NCBI RefSeq assembly: GCF_027922005.1
Contig: NZ_BSEV01000024.1
Coordinates: forward strand, 1-64,000
From: Streptosporangium carneum
Lineage (GTDB): Bacteria > Actinomycetota > Actinomycetes > Streptosporangiales > Streptosporangiaceae
Direction: 5' to 3'
Length of the DNA stretch: 64,000 nucleotides
Shown: positions 17,465 through 25,499 of the stretch, one piece after another
Layout: every line of letters starts with the position of its first letter
How positions within the stretch are numbered: position 1 is the stretch's first letter
Program-made: the position numbers and the translations under genes
Notes under the pieces: generated by a model
Databases searched by the model: none
Seen by the model: the letters and a program-made list of their open reading frames with translations, nothing else
What the model was told of the DNA's origin: nothing

Positions 17465-18535
17465 ATGGCCGAAACGCCCTTCAACGGGCTCACGCTCGGG
17501 GGGACCGGGCCCGCCAGGGTCGTCTCCTTCACGAAGGACAAGCTGGAACAGCTCGGCACCGACTTCGGCGGCCGCGCCAACGACGTCGACGCCCTCGTGC
17601 GCCACACGGGCTCGATCGGCATCGACCCGCCCGCCTTCGGCGTGCTCGGGATCGGGCTGAACTCGGCCCACGACCAGGCCCGTGACAACGCCGTGAACGC
17701 CCTCAAGGCGGGCAAGGCGGTGATCGAGTCGTGGAACAAGGCGCTCAAGGACGCGGACGCGAACTACCAGGCCGCGGAGGGGAAGAGCACGGACGACGGC
17801 GGTGGCGGCAACCCGTGGGACGGCGGCGGCCTGGGCGGTGGTCTGGGCGGCGGTGGTCTGGGCGGTGGCGGTCTGGGTGGCGGAGGCCTCGACCTGCCCA
17901 AGCCGGACGACCTGAACGGCTCCGACCTCTCAGGGGGGGACGACCTCGATCTCGACGGGACCGGGCCGAAGTACCCCGACCCGAACGACCTCGACGGGAC
18001 CGGGCCGAAGTACCCCGACCCGAACGACCTCGACTCCGACGGGACCGGGCCGAAATTCCCCGACCCCAACGCGCTCGACCCCGGCGGGACCGGTTCGAAC
18101 CTGACCGACCCGAAGTTGCCGGACCCGAACGCGCTCGACCCGAACAGCGTCGCGAACAACCTCGCCAAGACGGGCCTCGGCCTGGACGACCCCACGCGGA
18201 CAGCCCTGTCGGGCTACGACCCGAACCAGGTGACGGCGCAGCCGAGGCTGCCCGACAGCACCACGTGGACGGGAGACTCGCAGGGGCCGGGCTCGACCCG
18301 GGGCGGGTTCTCCGGCGGAGTCAGCGGCGGCGGGGCCGTCCCGCTCGGCGGCCTGCGCGGCACGGGCGTCGGCGCGGGGGGAACGGGCGGCGTGCCGATG
18401 ATGCCGATGATGCCCCCGGGCGGCGCGGGCGGCGACCAGGAGAAGGAACGCGAGAAGACCACCTGGATGTCGGAGGACGAGGGGGTCTGGGGCGGCGACG
18501 AGGACATCGCGCCCCCGGTGATCGGCCAGGACTGA
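17465..18535 (+). CDS. EspC-like domain fused to low-complexity region and PPVI tail (3 of 3)
   Basis: The first 100 residues of this 356-residue protein look like the EspC-type (DUF2580) domain: SFTKDKLEQLGTDF, then an Asp/Pro turn and AVIESWNKALKDADANYQAAE. This part resembles the stand-alone small proteins at 22601 and 25042. A Gly run and tandem units of the type DGTGPKYPDPNDL (four copies, two of them identical at DNA level, about 17955-18110) follow. The C terminus again carries the shared tail: PMMPMMPPGGAGG, then TTWMSEDEGVWGGDEDIAPPVI. The ATG at 17465 follows GAGGAGTGAGG. It is probably a type VII substrate. The role of the exported part is unknown. Confidence 0.8.
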   Translation: MAETPFNGLTLGGTGPARVVSFTKDKLEQLGTDFGGRANDVDALVRHTGSIGIDPPAFGVLGIGLNSAHDQARDNAVNALKAGKAVIESWNKALKDADANYQAAEGKSTDDGGGGNPWDGGGLGGGLGGGGLGGGGLGGGGLDLPKPDDLNGSDLSGGDDLDLDGTGPKYPDPNDLDGTGPKYPDPNDLDSDGTGPKFPDPNALDPGGTGSNLTDPKLPDPNALDPNSVANNLAKTGLGLDDPTRTALSGYDPNQVTAQPRLPDSTTWTGDSQGPGSTRGGFSGGVSGGGAVPLGGLRGTGVGAGGTGGVPMMPMMPPGGAGGDQEKEREKTTWMSEDEGVWGGDEDIAPPVIGQD

Positions 18536-18616
18536 TGACCCCGCAGGAAAACGACGGGGCCTGCCGTCCGCGGGAGGCCCGCGCGGGACTCCGCGTCTGT
18601 GAGAAAGGTGTCCGTC

Positions 18617-19390
18617 ATGGCCTATGAGGGAGACAGGGCGGGCTACGTGCAGATGCTCGCGGCGGCGACCGTCGCCGCGGGCATCCTCAGACGCCCCTCG
18701 GCCTTCGCCCTGGTCGCGTCACTCGGCGTGCTGATCTCCAACCCCGGTGACATGTCGAAGGCGGCGGGGGAGTGGCGTGATCCGAAGCTCTCCGGCGGGG
18801 CCGACCTCGACGCGATCAAAGAACAGCTGATCACCCTGAAGGGGCGGATCAAGAACGACGGGCACTGGGAGGGGGACGCCTACAACGTCTTCAGCACCGC
18901 CGTCGACGACTTCGCCGTCCAGTTGGACAACGCCAAGAGATACCGCCAGGGCGCGGGCGACACCCTCGACCAGACCGCGTCCCTCTACCACGCGACCTTC
19001 GAGGTCGTCCGGCTGATTGTCTACTGCATGGGGATCATCGCCGCGGTGTACATCGCGAGCAAGCTCTACCCCCCGTGGGGGGCGGCCGTCGAGCTGTGGG
19101 TCACCGGCGTCCTCGAGAAGCTCGACGGCATCGTCAAGGCGATCATCAGCAGGAAGCTGAAGGCCGTCGGGGCGGTCGGGATCCTGCTGTGGATGCTCAA
19201 CGGGTTCCAGAAGGACCAGGAGAGGCTGTTCTGGGGCATGCAGGCCCTGCCGCAGCAGGAGACGGACTTCACCCAGGTCAGCCTGCAGTACGACAAGAAC
19301 GGAGGGCTCGTCCAGAAACCCGACACCTCCGCTTTCAACGTCCCGAACATGAAAGGCAGCTCGTTCATACCGGGCATTCCTGGCCTCTGA
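18617..19390 (+). CDS. Membrane-anchored WXG-like protein (family of three in this locus)
   Basis: This 257-residue protein has a hydrophobic segment near the N terminus (about 12-45), a helical-hairpin region with GHWEGDA (W-E-G) near residue 82, two closely spaced hydrophobic helices (about 132-175), and a polar C terminus. The region NPGDMSKAAGEW aligns with NVPGMGDAYNNW (protein at 22920) and NTPGMNDAKAGW (24257), and all three share the same helix and membrane order. A WXG-like domain held in the membrane suggests a component that touches the secretion apparatus, or a substrate that inserts into membranes. Neither is established. The ATG at 18617 follows GAAAGGTG. Confidence 0.75.
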   Translation: MAYEGDRAGYVQMLAAATVAAGILRRPSAFALVASLGVLISNPGDMSKAAGEWRDPKLSGGADLDAIKEQLITLKGRIKNDGHWEGDAYNVFSTAVDDFAVQLDNAKRYRQGAGDTLDQTASLYHATFEVVRLIVYCMGIIAAVYIASKLYPPWGAAVELWVTGVLEKLDGIVKAIISRKLKAVGAVGILLWMLNGFQKDQERLFWGMQALPQQETDFTQVSLQYDKNGGLVQKPDTSAFNVPNMKGSSFIPGIPGL

Positions 19391-19804
19391 GGCGCGTTTT
19401 TGGGGGTGCCTCCGGGCTGGGTTGTGCTGTGCTGGGGCTGTTCGCGTGGGTGTGGGGCTGTTCGCGCTGCCGCTTGGCGGGGGTTTGTCGTTGTTCGCGC
19501 TGCGGGTGGCTGGTGGTCCGGGCGGCTGAAGCGATCCGCCGAGGTTGAATCCCATGGCTGATTGCCGCAGCTGAAGCTGCTGTGCAGGAAGGAGCGCAGG
19601 GCTGAGATGGAAAACCCCCACCTGGGGAAGAGCCTCCCCACCCGTGGGGCGGCAGCTTCGCTGGGACGGCCGTTGCCCACCCGGGGTTGCGTCCACGGAG
19701 GTGGTGTATGAGTTTTCGCTGGTGACAGGTGTGGCGTCGTGAAATGAAGACGGCCATCGCGTGATCCTTCGAGTGCGAAGATCAAGTTCGAAGGAGAAGA
19801 AGCG
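19391..19804. other. Left flank of the IS256-type remnant
   Basis: No gene is recognised. The stretch just upstream of 19805 (from about 19720) reads like the leader of an IS256-family element, ending with GAAGGAGAAGAAGCG before the transposase ATG. The earlier part has short direct repeats (GGCTGTTCGCG at about 19438 and 19462) and several small CCCCACC...GGGG hairpins. Terminal inverted repeats could not be delimited. Confidence 0.4.
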
Positions 19805-20020
19805 ATGGCCGCAGACAACAGTGTGACGTCCGCGCAGTGGCCGGCGAAGCAGATCGAGGCCGGCGACCCGGATCTGTTGCGATCCATGGTGAAGACCATG
19901 GCCGAGGCGTTGATGTCGGCCGAGGCCAACGGCCTGTGCGGCGCCGGCTACGGCGAACGGACCGACGAGCGCACCAACCGGCGCAACGGCTACCGCAGCC
20001 GCGACTGGGACACCCGCGCC
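19805..20020 (+). pseudogene. Truncated IS256 (mutator) family transposase
   Basis: Seventy-two residues match the N terminus of IS256-type transposases: LLRSMVKTMAEALMSAEANG, LCGAGYGERTDERTNRRNGY and the following RSRDWDTRA. In intact members the sequence continues with the block that begins the catalytic domain (typically GTIELAIPKLR). Here homology stops abruptly after DTRA, and a different gene begins within 20 bp. The DDE catalytic part (normally more than 300 further residues) is absent, so the element is dead. Confidence 0.85.
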
Positions 20021-20039
20021 CACCGCATAGGAGAGACCC

Positions 20040-20645
20040 GTGGATTTCGGCACTTGGCCGCCCCTGTTCGTTGTCGATGTCGAGGGCAATGGCGCCCAGC
20101 CGCCGGACCTGGTGGAAGTCGCCGCTGTTCGTATCGACGGCGGGCAGCCGGTGCCGCAGGCCGCGCTGTGCACTCTGATCCAGCCGCCGCGGCCGATCTC
20201 CCGCTTCGCCAGCCGCGTCCACCACATCACCAACCGGGACGTGACCGACGCCCCTACCTGGCAACACGTCGCCCCGACCGTCCAGGACACCCTTCAGGGC
20301 ACGTGGATCGCGGCCCACAACGCGCACGTCGACTACACGGTGCTGCACCGCCACTTGCCCGGCTGGAAGCCCGCCGGTGTCATCGACACCCTGCGTCTGG
20401 CCCGCGCCGCCCTGCCAGAGGCACCCGGCCATGGCCTAGACGCCCTGCTGACCCACACCGGCATCGACACCGGCAACATCCCCGGCCGACGCCACCGCGC
20501 CGGATTCGACGCCCACGCCACCGCTCGGCTCCTGCTCACCCTCGCCGCCCGCTACCCCACCTGGGACGCCCTGACCGCCGTGGCCGTGCCCCCTGGCCTG
20601 CCCGGCGCCGCCACCCCCGACCATGAGGAACAAACCCTATGGTGA
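20040..20645 (+). CDS. DEDDh family 3'-5' exonuclease (DnaQ-like)
   Basis: The 201-residue protein is a DEDDh exonuclease, the fold of the DNA polymerase III epsilon subunit, which removes nucleotides from 3' ends with two metal ions. The metal-binding set is complete: Asp13 and Glu15 (VVDVEGNG), Asp98 (AAHNAHVDYTVL), His152 and Asp157 (HRAGFDAHATARL). The start is GTG at 20040 with AGGAGAG in front. The gene begins directly after the break point of the IS256 remnant and lies inside the type VII locus, so it was probably brought in with or into that element. It is unlikely to be the replicative proofreader. Stand-alone members act in repair, RNA processing or defence. Confidence 0.85.
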   Translation: MDFGTWPPLFVVDVEGNGAQPPDLVEVAAVRIDGGQPVPQAALCTLIQPPRPISRFASRVHHITNRDVTDAPTWQHVAPTVQDTLQGTWIAAHNAHVDYTVLHRHLPGWKPAGVIDTLRLARAALPEAPGHGLDALLTHTGIDTGNIPGRRHRAGFDAHATARLLLTLAARYPTWDALTAVAVPPGLPGAATPDHEEQTLW

Positions 20646-20952
20646 CCTGCCCGACCACCGCGGCGAGCAGGCCGTTCCCGGTGACCTCACCCGGCTGACG
20701 GCCCGGATCGGCCTCCACGCCACCGGTCAGGCACTGGCCATGGGACCGTCCTGGACCAGGCAGCCCTGCTCACCGGCCCTGCGGGGTTTCCGGCGTACTC
20801 CGGCCGTCCCCCGCCAGGCCGAAGGCCTGATCCTGCCAGACCTTGACTGACGACGGCCGACCGGACCATCCGCCCTCCGCAGCGCGAACCGTCCCGCAGC
20901 CCGAAGTCGACCCGATGAACACGCCCTGGCCGTGCCCGCCCAGACAGCAGGG
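20646..20952. other. Interval between the exonuclease gene and eccB
   Basis: No well-supported gene is seen. A 75-codon plus-strand frame (20623-20850) overlaps the end of the exonuclease gene but has no recognisable domain or ribosome site. The stretch may be residual mobile DNA that marks the right border of the insertion. Confidence 0.35.
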
Positions 20953-22398
20953 TCACTGCTGCTGCGGTCTGAGGGTCTGGCCGGTCTGGGCGGGCTTCCT
21001 GGCCGCCGCCGGGTCGAGCGCCGAGCCTTCGGGGATCAGGTGCACGAGGTGCGCGGGCAGCGGGGCGACGTCCTGCATGGTGTACCCCAGGCTCGACAGC
21101 GCCTCCTGGGAGGGGATGACGTGCCTGCGGCCCTGGTCGCCGACCAGGTAGAGCGACTGGAGCGCGTCCAGCCTGCCGTTGCCCGGCAGCAGCCCTATCA
21201 GAGCGCCCTTGCCGTACGGGAGCACGACCTGGTCGACCACGTCCTGGTTGAACCAGCCCTGCGGCGGTGCGGGGATCGCCACCGTGCTGCCGACCGTCAG
21301 CAGCGCCTTGGACGAGCCGCGCTCGGTTTCCGGGTAGACGGCGCAGACCGGGTGAGCGGGAGGCGGGGTGACGATCTGCGGCATGGTCTGCGGGAGGTCG
21401 CCGCCGCCCATGCGGGTCGCGGACCGCCTGGCTCCGGTGGCGGTCGCCGGGTCCAGTTCGACCGCTTTCACCGGGGATCGGCCGTACGCCTTCTTGGTCG
21501 CCGGGTTCTGCAGCAGCAGGGCGGCCTGTGCCGGGGTGAGGGGCGCCAGGCCGTCGGACAGCAGGACGTACCACTTCGCGGAGCCGCCGGCGACCGGCGG
21601 GACGGTGAACACCCTGCCGACCGTGGACTTCCCGCCGTCGGGCCCGCGCGTCTCACGGCCGAGGCCGGGAACCGAGGGGCCGCGGAAGTCGGGTCCGGCG
21701 GGCAGCGCGTTGAGCCAGGCCAGCGGGACCTGGCGGGGCCGTTCCTCCGTCAGCGCCCGCACCCCCTCCGCCGAGATCCGCATCCGCTGGTTCGACCAGA
21801 GCAGCCAGGCCTGCCCGTTCTCCTCGACGAGCATGGCCTTGTCCTGCCCGATCTGGCCGCCGCCGACGTTGAAGCCTCCGACCAGCGAGGTGTACGGCCT
21901 GCGCTCGCCGTTGGCGTCGACCCCCTCGACCACGCAGGCCGACCAGGGGGAGCGCACCAGACGGTCGGGGGCGGGCGGCGACTCGGGAGCGCCGGGGATG
22001 CCGACCAGCGTGCCCCGGGCGTACCGGGAGAGGGAGGCCGCGCTGACCACGCGCACCTTCACCTCCTGCTCTCCGACCAGCAGCCTGGCGGAGGCCATGT
22101 TGACGACCGGGATCATCTTGGCCTGAGGGGCGCTGTAGACGAAGGTCGCGCCCGTCTCCTCCTCCACGATCACGGTGCCCGGGTCGGTGAGGGCGGTGGC
22201 GTTGCCGGGGCGCAGCAGGCCGATCACGCCGAAGGTGGCCGCGACCAGCACCGCGACCAGCACCCCGCCGAACATCGCGATGTTGTGCCTGCGCATCGGC
22301 GACTCCGGCAGGTCCGGCTCGCCCTGGAGCAGGGCTGTGCCCAGACGCTGGGTCATCAGCTTGTAGGCCTGGTGGAGATCCCGCCGGGTCTGCATCAC
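20953..22398 (-). CDS. eccB: Type VII secretion protein EccB
   Basis: EccB is the bitopic membrane component that forms the external ring of the type VII membrane complex. The 481-residue product starts MMQTRRDLHQAYKLMTQRLG, a conserved cytoplasmic start. It has one membrane helix at about 38-62 (HNIAMFGGVLVAVLVAATFG) and a large external domain made of the repeated beta units of the family, with a Cys pair (WSACVVEG and HPVCAVYPE). Length is normal for the family. The gene is on the minus strand, divergent from the small EspC-like gene at 22601, and is separated from eccCD by substrate genes and the mobile remnant. Confidence 0.95.
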   Translation of the reverse strand: MMQTRRDLHQAYKLMTQRLGTALLQGEPDLPESPMRRHNIAMFGGVLVAVLVAATFGVIGLLRPGNATALTDPGTVIVEEETGATFVYSAPQAKMIPVVNMASARLLVGEQEVKVRVVSAASLSRYARGTLVGIPGAPESPPAPDRLVRSPWSACVVEGVDANGERRPYTSLVGGFNVGGGQIGQDKAMLVEENGQAWLLWSNQRMRISAEGVRALTEERPRQVPLAWLNALPAGPDFRGPSVPGLGRETRGPDGGKSTVGRVFTVPPVAGGSAKWYVLLSDGLAPLTPAQAALLLQNPATKKAYGRSPVKAVELDPATATGARRSATRMGGGDLPQTMPQIVTPPPAHPVCAVYPETERGSSKALLTVGSTVAIPAPPQGWFNQDVVDQVVLPYGKGALIGLLPGNGRLDALQSLYLVGDQGRRHVIPSQEALSSLGYTMQDVAPLPAHLVHLIPEGSALDPAAARKPAQTGQTLRPQQQ

Positions 22399-22600
22399 AC
22401 CTCCGTCTCGCCGGATGCGCGGTCCTCGACAGCATAGAAGAACGATCTTGTGAATGGGGCTTTCGGGCCGGGGTGTGAACGGTGATCGTCCACGGTGTTT
22501 CCGATCGTCGAAAGGCCGCTGAACAAGGCGTTCCGGTCTGTGAGCGGAGGGTTGCGCGGTGGTAGGAGATACGGGAACGGTCGTTGATCAAGGAGGTCGC

Positions 22601-22903
22601 GTGACGCAGGACAGGTACGTCACGTCCACGGCGATTCAGTCGATCCGCACCGAGCTCGACGACGACGTCATCCCCAAGATCGGTGAGCTGCGCGGGCTGA
22701 TCGACAGCACCGACGTGCCCTTCCCGGGGTGGGGCGGCGTCGGCGAGCTGGCGATCGGCCTGCGCTACCGCCAGGTGCAGGAGGACGCGAGGGAGAAGCT
22801 CAGCCAGGCCCTGGATGTCCTGGAGTCCTGGCAGGAGGCGCTGAACACCGCGGCGGTCAACTGGCGGACCGCCGAGTACAACAGCACCGTCGTCTACCAG
22901 TGA
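22601..22903 (+). CDS. EspC-like small helical protein (cassette A, gene 1)
   Basis: This 100-residue protein starts with GTG at 22601 behind an excellent AAGGAGGT site. It has two helices around an Asp-Val-Pro-Phe-Pro-Gly-Trp turn and ends LESWQEALNTAAVNWRTAEY, which fits the EspC-type (DUF2580) small type VII proteins. It is a paralogue of the protein at 25042: both share YVTSTxI near the start, the D-V-x-F-P-G turn and the N-W-R-x-A-E end. It is the first of three tightly spaced genes (16 bp, then a 1-bp overlap). Confidence 0.75.
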   Translation: MTQDRYVTSTAIQSIRTELDDDVIPKIGELRGLIDSTDVPFPGWGGVGELAIGLRYRQVQEDAREKLSQALDVLESWQEALNTAAVNWRTAEYNSTVVYQ

Positions 22904-22919
22904 TCTGAGAAGACCCGAC

Positions 22920-23732
22920 ATGCCGGTACCTCCGGGCAAGAAGCCCGTTCCCGCGACCGCCCTCAGGAGCGCCAGAGGCGTCGTCGTCAACTCCGCGAAG
23001 GTCATCAGCGGTCTGGAGAAGGGCGCGCGGCTCGCTCCGACCGCGTGGGCGGGGGTGGCGATCGCGGCCACCGCGGTCGCCAACGTGCCGGGGATGGGCG
23101 ACGCCTACAACAACTGGGAGTCGCTCCACTCGCGCCTGGACACCGCGAACAAGAGCTATGTGGCGGCCCTGCTGAACAAGGGGAAGGAGGGGTGGATCGC
23201 CGAGGACCGCGACGCCTTCGACGACGCCGTCCAGCACTACCAGGAGGCGCTGGAGAGCCTGCGCGCCTACATCAAGACGATCGCCGGGATCGTGGACGAG
23301 CTCGGCGACGCCTACCGCGCCTACTGGATCGCCATCGCCAAGGTCGCCGCGACCCTGCTGGCCCTCGCGGCGATCGCCGCCGCCATGCTCGCGACGCCGT
23401 ACGCGGGGTCGGCCGCGCTCAACCTGCGGATGCTCGGCACCATGGCCAGTAAGATCATCGCCGCTTCGACGGCCGCGCTGGGCAAGGTCGTCGCCGCGGG
23501 CGCGAGCAGCATGTCGGTCTACTTCTCCGGCAAGGCGTGGATGCAGTCGTTCAACCTCGCTCCGACCGACAAGGCGAAGATCGACTTCACCAAGGCCACG
23601 ATCGTCACCAGGGGCCTGCCCGCCTTCCAGCAGCCCCCGCCCCAGCAGACCGGGCAGCCGCCCCAGCTCCCGCCGCACGCGGGCTTCCAGTGGCTGTCGC
23701 CGAAAAAGGACCTTCCGGAGCCGTACAAGTGA
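22920..23732 (+). CDS. Membrane-anchored WXG-like protein (cassette A, gene 2)
   Basis: The 270-residue protein has a hydrophobic segment at about 38-57 (APTAWAGVAIAATAVANVPG), a helical hairpin with KEGWIAEDRDAF near residue 98 at the place of the WXG turn, and two hydrophobic helices (about 138-160 and 170-200). The tail ends LSPKKDLPEPYK. The paralogue at 24257 has the same order and the matching tail IAPKREIPAPYDK, so the tail is probably functional. It may be a substrate inserted in a target membrane or an accessory membrane part of the secretion complex. No enzymatic motif is seen. Confidence 0.75.
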   Translation: MPVPPGKKPVPATALRSARGVVVNSAKVISGLEKGARLAPTAWAGVAIAATAVANVPGMGDAYNNWESLHSRLDTANKSYVAALLNKGKEGWIAEDRDAFDDAVQHYQEALESLRAYIKTIAGIVDELGDAYRAYWIAIAKVAATLLALAAIAAAMLATPYAGSAALNLRMLGTMASKIIAASTAALGKVVAAGASSMSVYFSGKAWMQSFNLAPTDKAKIDFTKATIVTRGLPAFQQPPPQQTGQPPQLPPHAGFQWLSPKKDLPEPYK

Positions 23733-24151
23733 TGAACCTCGACCCCGACCACCCGCGCGCGGACGACCCGGAGGAGCTCGCGGAGTTCGTACGGCGCAGC
23801 GACGAGACGCTGCGCAGGCTCGGCGACGCGTTCGGCGAGCTGAACGCCGTCACCGGCGAGGGCTTCGGCGCCGACGGCATGGCGCGGGCGGTGGTGGACT
23901 CCACGGGACGCATCCAGCAGATCACCTTCGATCCCCGTGTGGCGCGCCTGGACACCCGGACGATCGCCGAGGCCGCCACCGAGGCGGTCCGCGCCGCGCA
24001 GGACGACGCCAGGCGGCGGAGCGAGGCGCTGCTCGGCGAGGCGACGGGCGGCGAGCCGCTCACCCTGGACATGGACCGCGCCCGCCGCCAGTTCGAGGAG
24101 ATCGGCGAGGATCTGGCCCGCACGCTGCGGGACCTGGCGGGCGGGCTCTGA
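23732..24151 (+). CDS. YbaB/EbfC-like protein (cassette A, gene 3)
   Basis: The 139-residue product has the YbaB core: GMARAVVDSTGRIQQITFDP, then an Asp-Thr-Arg-Thr step and a long helix EAATEAVRAAQDDARRRSEA. The N-terminal helix EELAEFVRRSDETLRRLGDA is typical of YbaB-like proteins in actinomycete type VII loci. Its ATG overlaps the stop of the preceding gene by one base, so the two are translated together. It is presumably a dedicated partner or chaperone of the membrane protein. DNA binding as in classical YbaB is an alternative. Confidence 0.75.
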   Translation: MNLDPDHPRADDPEELAEFVRRSDETLRRLGDAFGELNAVTGEGFGADGMARAVVDSTGRIQQITFDPRVARLDTRTIAEAATEAVRAAQDDARRRSEALLGEATGGEPLTLDMDRARRQFEEIGEDLARTLRDLAGGL

Positions 24152-24256
24152 CGGGCGGCGGTCTCTGACGGGCGGCGGGGCTGACGGGTACGCCCGCCGC
24201 GGTCCCGGAGAGGGGAGCCTTTCCCCACCGGGTCCGGCGGCGGCCGAGCCCGCCTC

Positions 24257-25045
24257 CTACTTGTCGTAGGGGGCGGGGATCTCGCGCTTGGGGGCGATCC
24301 ACGCCGAGGGCGGCCGCGTGGAGATCGTGACGCTCCTGAAGTCGATCTTCGTGCCCGCCGTCGGCATGATGTTGTTCATGTTGCCCATCGCCCCGATGAG
24401 GGAGACCAGGGCGGAGCCCGACAGGGCCAGGTAGCTGCCGAGCAGCATCGTCATCTTGGCGACGAGGCCGTTGGTGATGGCGCCGAGCCGGTGGAGCTGC
24501 AGCTGCGCCGCGGTGGCCGTCGCGGGGGAGGCGAGGCTCATGCGCCGGGCGGCCAGGGCGTAGAGCAGGACCGTCCCGGAAAGCGTCGCGATGCCCTTCC
24601 AGTAGTCGTAGTAGGCCTGCCGGACCGCGTCCAGCTTGCCCTCCATGGTGTAACAGACGCCGCTGAGCTTCTGCATCTCCCCGCCGAACAGGGCGGTCGC
24701 GTTCAGGAACTCCTCCCGGTCGTCGGCCTGCCAGTCCGCGCGGGACAGGAAGACGGCGTTGCCGATGACGGAGGGATAGGCGACCTCGAGGAGCTTGGCG
24801 AGGGCGTTCCAGCCTGCCTTGGCGTCGTTCATCCCCGGAGTGTTCGCCACGGCGGTGCCCGCGATGGCCACCGCGGTCAGCAGCCCGGGGATCAGTTTGG
24901 AACTGGCCTTGAGCGTGTCGAGGGCCTGCTTCGAGGCGGCCGTCAACTCGGCCCTGGCGGCGGCGGTCTTCGCCGCCTCGGCGGCTCTGGCCGCCTGCGC
25001 GGCCTGCCTGCGCGCGTGGACCAGGCTCACCGGTTTCGGCGTCAT
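24257..25045 (-). CDS. Membrane-anchored WXG-like protein (cassette B, gene 2)
   Basis: The 262-residue product starts with an Ala-rich coiled stretch (RRQAAQAARAAEAAKTAAAR). It continues with a hydrophobic segment ending TAVANTPGMNDAKAGW, a hairpin with RADWQADDREEF (a W-x-x-D-D turn as in the paralogue at 22920), two hydrophobic helices, and the tail PSAWIAPKREIPAPYDK. It is homologous over its whole length to the protein at 22920. Its ATG overlaps the stop of the upstream gene by 4 bp (ATGA at 25042-25045), so translation is coupled. It converges on the YbaB-like gene of cassette A across 105 bp. Confidence 0.75.
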   Translation of the reverse strand: MTPKPVSLVHARRQAAQAARAAEAAKTAAARAELTAASKQALDTLKASSKLIPGLLTAVAIAGTAVANTPGMNDAKAGWNALAKLLEVAYPSVIGNAVFLSRADWQADDREEFLNATALFGGEMQKLSGVCYTMEGKLDAVRQAYYDYWKGIATLSGTVLLYALAARRMSLASPATATAAQLQLHRLGAITNGLVAKMTMLLGSYLALSGSALVSLIGAMGNMNNIMPTAGTKIDFRSVTISTRPPSAWIAPKREIPAPYDK

Positions 25046-25341
25046 GAGTACTTGACCTTGCTCGCCTCTTCGGCGTCTCTCCAGTTCTTCTTGACGGTCT
25101 CCAGCGCGTCGACCCAGGCCGCGAGGGCGGCCACGGCGTCGTCGACGAGCTTCTTGACGTCGTCCTGGGTGCTCGAGTACTTGGCGGCGAAGGGCAGGCC
25201 GAGCGCGCCGAACCCGGGGAAGCCGACGTCGGTCGCGTCGACCTTCGTCTTGAGGTCCTTGAACTGAGGTATCGCCTGTTCGTTGAGGTTGCGCTGGATG
25301 TTGGCGATACAGGTGGAAGTGACGTACTTGTTCTGGGTCAT
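25042..25341 (-). CDS. EspC-like small helical protein (cassette B, gene 1)
   Basis: This 99-residue paralogue of the protein at 22601 reads MTQNKYVTSTCIANIQRNLN, then the DATDVGFPGFGALG turn and the end AWVDALETVKKNWRDAEEAS. It is the first gene of the second cassette and is coupled to the membrane protein gene. The ATG at 25341 is chosen by alignment to the paralogue; the frame is open to 25383. As with cassette A, no signal peptide or membrane helix is present. Confidence 0.7.
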   Translation of the reverse strand: MTQNKYVTSTCIANIQRNLNEQAIPQFKDLKTKVDATDVGFPGFGALGLPFAAKYSSTQDDVKKLVDDAVAALAAWVDALETVKKNWRDAEEASKVKYS

Positions 25342-25499
25342 GTGCCGACGTGCCCCCGTCCGGTACATCCGTCGTTCATTCATCGGTCCCCCGTAAGGGG
25401 AGCGGCGTTTATGTGATCTTTACAGTATCTTGTGTTTTTTCCTGTGTCAGGAGTGACTTGGGTTATCTGCGGTCACTCAATGTCAGAAGGGGGCGTGTG

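Noticed and set aside
19615-19690. Three CCCCACC...GGGG small hairpins resembling actinomycete type I-E CRISPR repeats
   Set aside because: The units differ from each other and are 21 and about 38 bp apart, not a regular 60-61 bp period. No cas gene is near.
20623-20850. 75-codon ORF overlapping the end of the exonuclease gene
   Set aside because: It has no ribosome site, no recognisable domain and no partner, and is too short to support as a gene.
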